From the NCBI GenBank assembly GCA_001455915.2, contig LNDK02000066.1, positions 5,332,001 to 5,396,000 of the forward strand: a stretch of 64,000 bases of DNA, read 5' to 3'. Within the stretch, counting starts at the first letter, position 1, and each line of letters starts with the position of its first letter. The position numbers and the translations under genes were made by a program. This document shows, piece after piece, positions 61,853 through 64,000 of the stretch. Below the pieces are notes generated by a model that worked only from the letters and a program-made list of their open reading frames with translations, ran no database searches and was not told the origin of the DNA. The DNA is from Samsoniella hepiali (taxonomy: Eukaryota; Ascomycota; Sordariomycetes; Hypocreales; Cordycipitaceae).

Positions 61853-63751
61853 ATGGAGACGGCTCAGCAAAAGATTGAGAGGGCGCGGGCAAGGCGCGAG
61901 ATTGGCCTGGCCAAGGTCGAGCCGAAACTCGAGGGCCTGCCTGACCAGCTACCCCGCAACAGCCTGAAGCTATCAGCCAGTGTTCTGACGGCCAGAGAAA
62001 TCGAGCTCACCGAGAAATACGATGTTATTGAGCTTTTGGCGATTCTCAAATCGAGGGAGGTCTCGGTTGAGGAAGTGACGAGAGCCTTTCTACGCCGGGC
62101 GGCCGTTGCCCACGCTGCAGTAAGTTCACAGTCAGCCCCTCACACAAGGCGCGCGCCCTCCCGCTAAAACACGAAAACAGACGAACTGCCTGGTGGAGTT
62201 GATGTGGGATCAGGCCATTGCCAGAGCCAAGCACCTCGACGCGCTACCCGAGCCGAAAGGCGCCTTCTTTGGCCTGCCCATCTCGACCAAGGAGCACCAT
62301 GGCATGGTCGGTGAAAACATCATCACTACGGCCTCGGTCATTGCATGGGTCGACCGCAAGCATGGCTCCAACGTGCTGTACGATGATCTTTGGGAAGAGG
62401 GATGTGTCTTTTACGCTCGAACAACGCAGCCGCAAACCATTATGCACCTGGAGACTGTCAGCAACCTGTGGGGGAGAACGGACAACCCATACAACCGAGA
62501 TCTGACGGCCGGCGGAAGTAGCGGAGGAGAGTCTGCTCTGATAGCTATGCGCGGTAGTCTATTGGTAAGTCAATGGCGGTTTTGGGGCGGCCAATCTGCT
62601 CCATTCAAGTCGTGAGATAACGTGCTAAGACACAACAGGGCATTGGCGGCGACATTGGCGGCAGTATTCGCTGCCCTTCCGCTTTTGTTGGAATTTACGG
62701 GTTCAAGTAAGTGCAACTTCTCCCCCGAACGCAATCGTTTCTTTCAGAGCTAACATGAGGATTTTGCAGGCCTTCGACGAAACGCATCACTGTTGCCGGC
62801 CAGATCGGCCACATGGCGGGGCGAGAGACCATCTTCAGCACACCGGGGCCGATGACGGTGGACCGCAAGGCGATGGAGCTTCTCATGCGGGTGATTCTCT
62901 CCAAGCAGCCGTGGCGCAAGGACCCGTCCATTGTGCCCATGCCCTGGACGCCGCACAAATTCACCAAGCCCCTCAAGATTGCCGTGCAGTGGTGGGACGG
63001 CGTCGTCAAGCCCCATCCGCCCGTCACCCGTGCGCTCAAGGAAGTCGTCGCCGCGTGCAAACAGGCGGGTATGCAGGTCGTGGACTGGAACTGCGAGGAT
63101 CTGGACCACAAGAAGAGCTGGGACATCATCTCCGCCTTGTACTGGCCTGATGGTGGCGCCGAGACCTTGGACTGTCTCGAGGGCGCGGGCGACACCGTGC
63201 TTCCGCTCACGAAATGGGTTATTCAGGAGCAGCCCAGTGTGAAGAACATGACGCAAGCCGATCTCTGGAAGGTACGTTTGGTTTATCACTGCGGGCGGTT
63301 GCATCTCGGCCGCAATCGAGAAAAGAGTTGATGAGCTAACCCGGAACCTTAGCTGTGCTACGATCGTGATGCGTATCGCGCATCCTACGCGAGAACCTGG
63401 AACGCGACCGCCGATAGTGACGGCCACGAAGTCGACGTGATTCTCTGCCCCGCCAGTTTCGGAGCGGCCACGCCGCACGAGCAGTCCAAGTACTGGGGCT
63501 ACACGTCCCACTGGAACATGCTCGACTACCCCGGCGTCGTCTTCCCCGCCGCTACGGTGGACGCGGCCAAGGACGCCAAGGATACTAGCTACAAGCCTGT
63601 GAGTGAAAAGGATCAGTTCATTCAGGACTTGTATGATCCGGAGCTGTTTGCTGGCGCGCCGGTCGGTCTTCAGATTGTAGGAAGAAGGCTCCAGGAAGAA
63701 AAGGTCCTCGCTGCGTTGGAGCTGGTTGAGCAGGCCATGGGCCGTCCGTGA
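61853..63751 (+). CDS. Amidase signature enzyme (fungal acetamidase/general amidase type), frame problem at intron 2
   Basis: Exons read as 61853-62119, 62181-62564, 62640-62706, 62770-63271 and 63353-63751; about 540 residues. It has the amidase Ser-cisSer-Lys set: Lys126 in ISTKEHHG, GGSSGGES at 200-207 and GDIGGSIRCP in exon 3. This is the AmdS-like branch, which hydrolyses amides to acid and ammonia in the cytosol. Exon 2 ends TTG|GTAAGT and exon 3 begins AG|GCATTGG, but the conserved GSLL-GIGG junction needs one more G, so the joined frame is one base short. Using an upstream GTAGTC donor (62554) restores frame but deletes four residues inside the signature. So this is a single-base loss, a sequencing error or unusual splicing. 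All other joins are clean. Confidence 0.75.
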
Positions 63752-64000
63752 ATATAGAACAAGTATTATAGATCCAGTACTATACATTAAATACAAGGCC
63801 TAGAAACAGATTAGTTTGAGACTCTTCAAGCCACTCAAGACCCATATAGTCCCGTATCGGAAATGATCACTCTTTCGCTTAGGTGGTCCAAGTGATTGTC
63901 AGAGCTGCGGGCGCACTTGAACGCCATATTCATGATTGGCAAGGAAACTGTACGTCTCCTGGGCTGTGCATAAGCTTCGCGCTTGCTTCTCCGTCGGGGT
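63752..64000. other. 3' flank of the amidase gene to window end
   Basis: AT-rich 3' UTR-like sequence. Nothing else recognised. Confidence 0.4.

Noticed and set aside
61504..61878. 124-codon plus-strand frame upstream of the amidase
   Set aside because: It overlaps the amidase start, has no conserved feature and lies in promoter-like sequence.

Overview
The window is nuclear DNA of a filamentous ascomycete (Pezizomycotina). A Sordariomycete, perhaps Hypocreales, is my best guess. The basis is: short 45-60 nt introns with GT(A/G)NGT donors and CTAAC branch sites, GC-rich exons, a highly reducing polyketide synthase, a PNP-NB-ARC-TPR NLR, a CBM19/mucin wall protein, and CpA-to-TpA (RIP-type) damage in a retroelement. 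I see no tRNA, rRNA or CRISPR array. Exon joins were worked out by hand from reading frame, splice signals and family knowledge; no database search was run.

Layout. 1-7.3 kb is housekeeping: the 3' end of a RINT-1/TIP20 tethering gene, a YMC-type mitochondrial carrier, a double-GFA-domain protein and the COG3/Sec34 Golgi tether. 7.6-15.6 kb is one 9-exon HR-PKS with no recognisable tailoring partners, divergent from an NLR gene (16.8-19.8 kb). 20.5-36.5 kb holds an FMP25-like RCC1 mitochondrial protein, a protein tyrosine phosphatase, a 1222-residue Ser/Thr/Pro-rich CBM19 wall protein, a large conserved unknown, prefoldin subunit 3 and a VanZ-family membrane protein. 37.2-49.6 kb is more accessory: an inorganic-pyrophosphatase paralogue with mutated catalytic residues, a DUF1993 protein, two members of an uncharacterised fungal family (one 5'-incomplete), a 99-residue predicted secreted protein ending at a foldback repeat, a frameshifted gene fused in frame to a LINE 3' end, a polytopic membrane protein and an MFS transporter.

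50.0-60.6 kb is a Ty3/gypsy-type LTR retrotransposon. Its sense gag-pol is one continuous frame broken by many stops of RIP type. Between integrase and the 3' LTR it carries an antisense, intron-containing gene with a Cys-rich motif that is almost intact. A single N at 52091 separates two apparently identical 1667-bp copies, which looks like an unmerged contig overlap. The 3' LTR abuts a beheaded Cys-rich (probably secreted) coding fragment. The window ends with an acetamidase-type amidase whose frame appears one base short at intron 2.

Functional themes: vesicle tethering (RINT-1/TIP20 and COG3), mitochondrial function (carrier, FMP25-like), cytosolic folding (prefoldin) and an accessory arc of secondary metabolism, allorecognition-type NLR, secreted proteins and transposon debris. 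The best candidates for undescribed biology are the antisense spliced gene inside the retroelement, the probably inactive pyrophosphatase paralogue and the small secreted protein at 41.2 kb.
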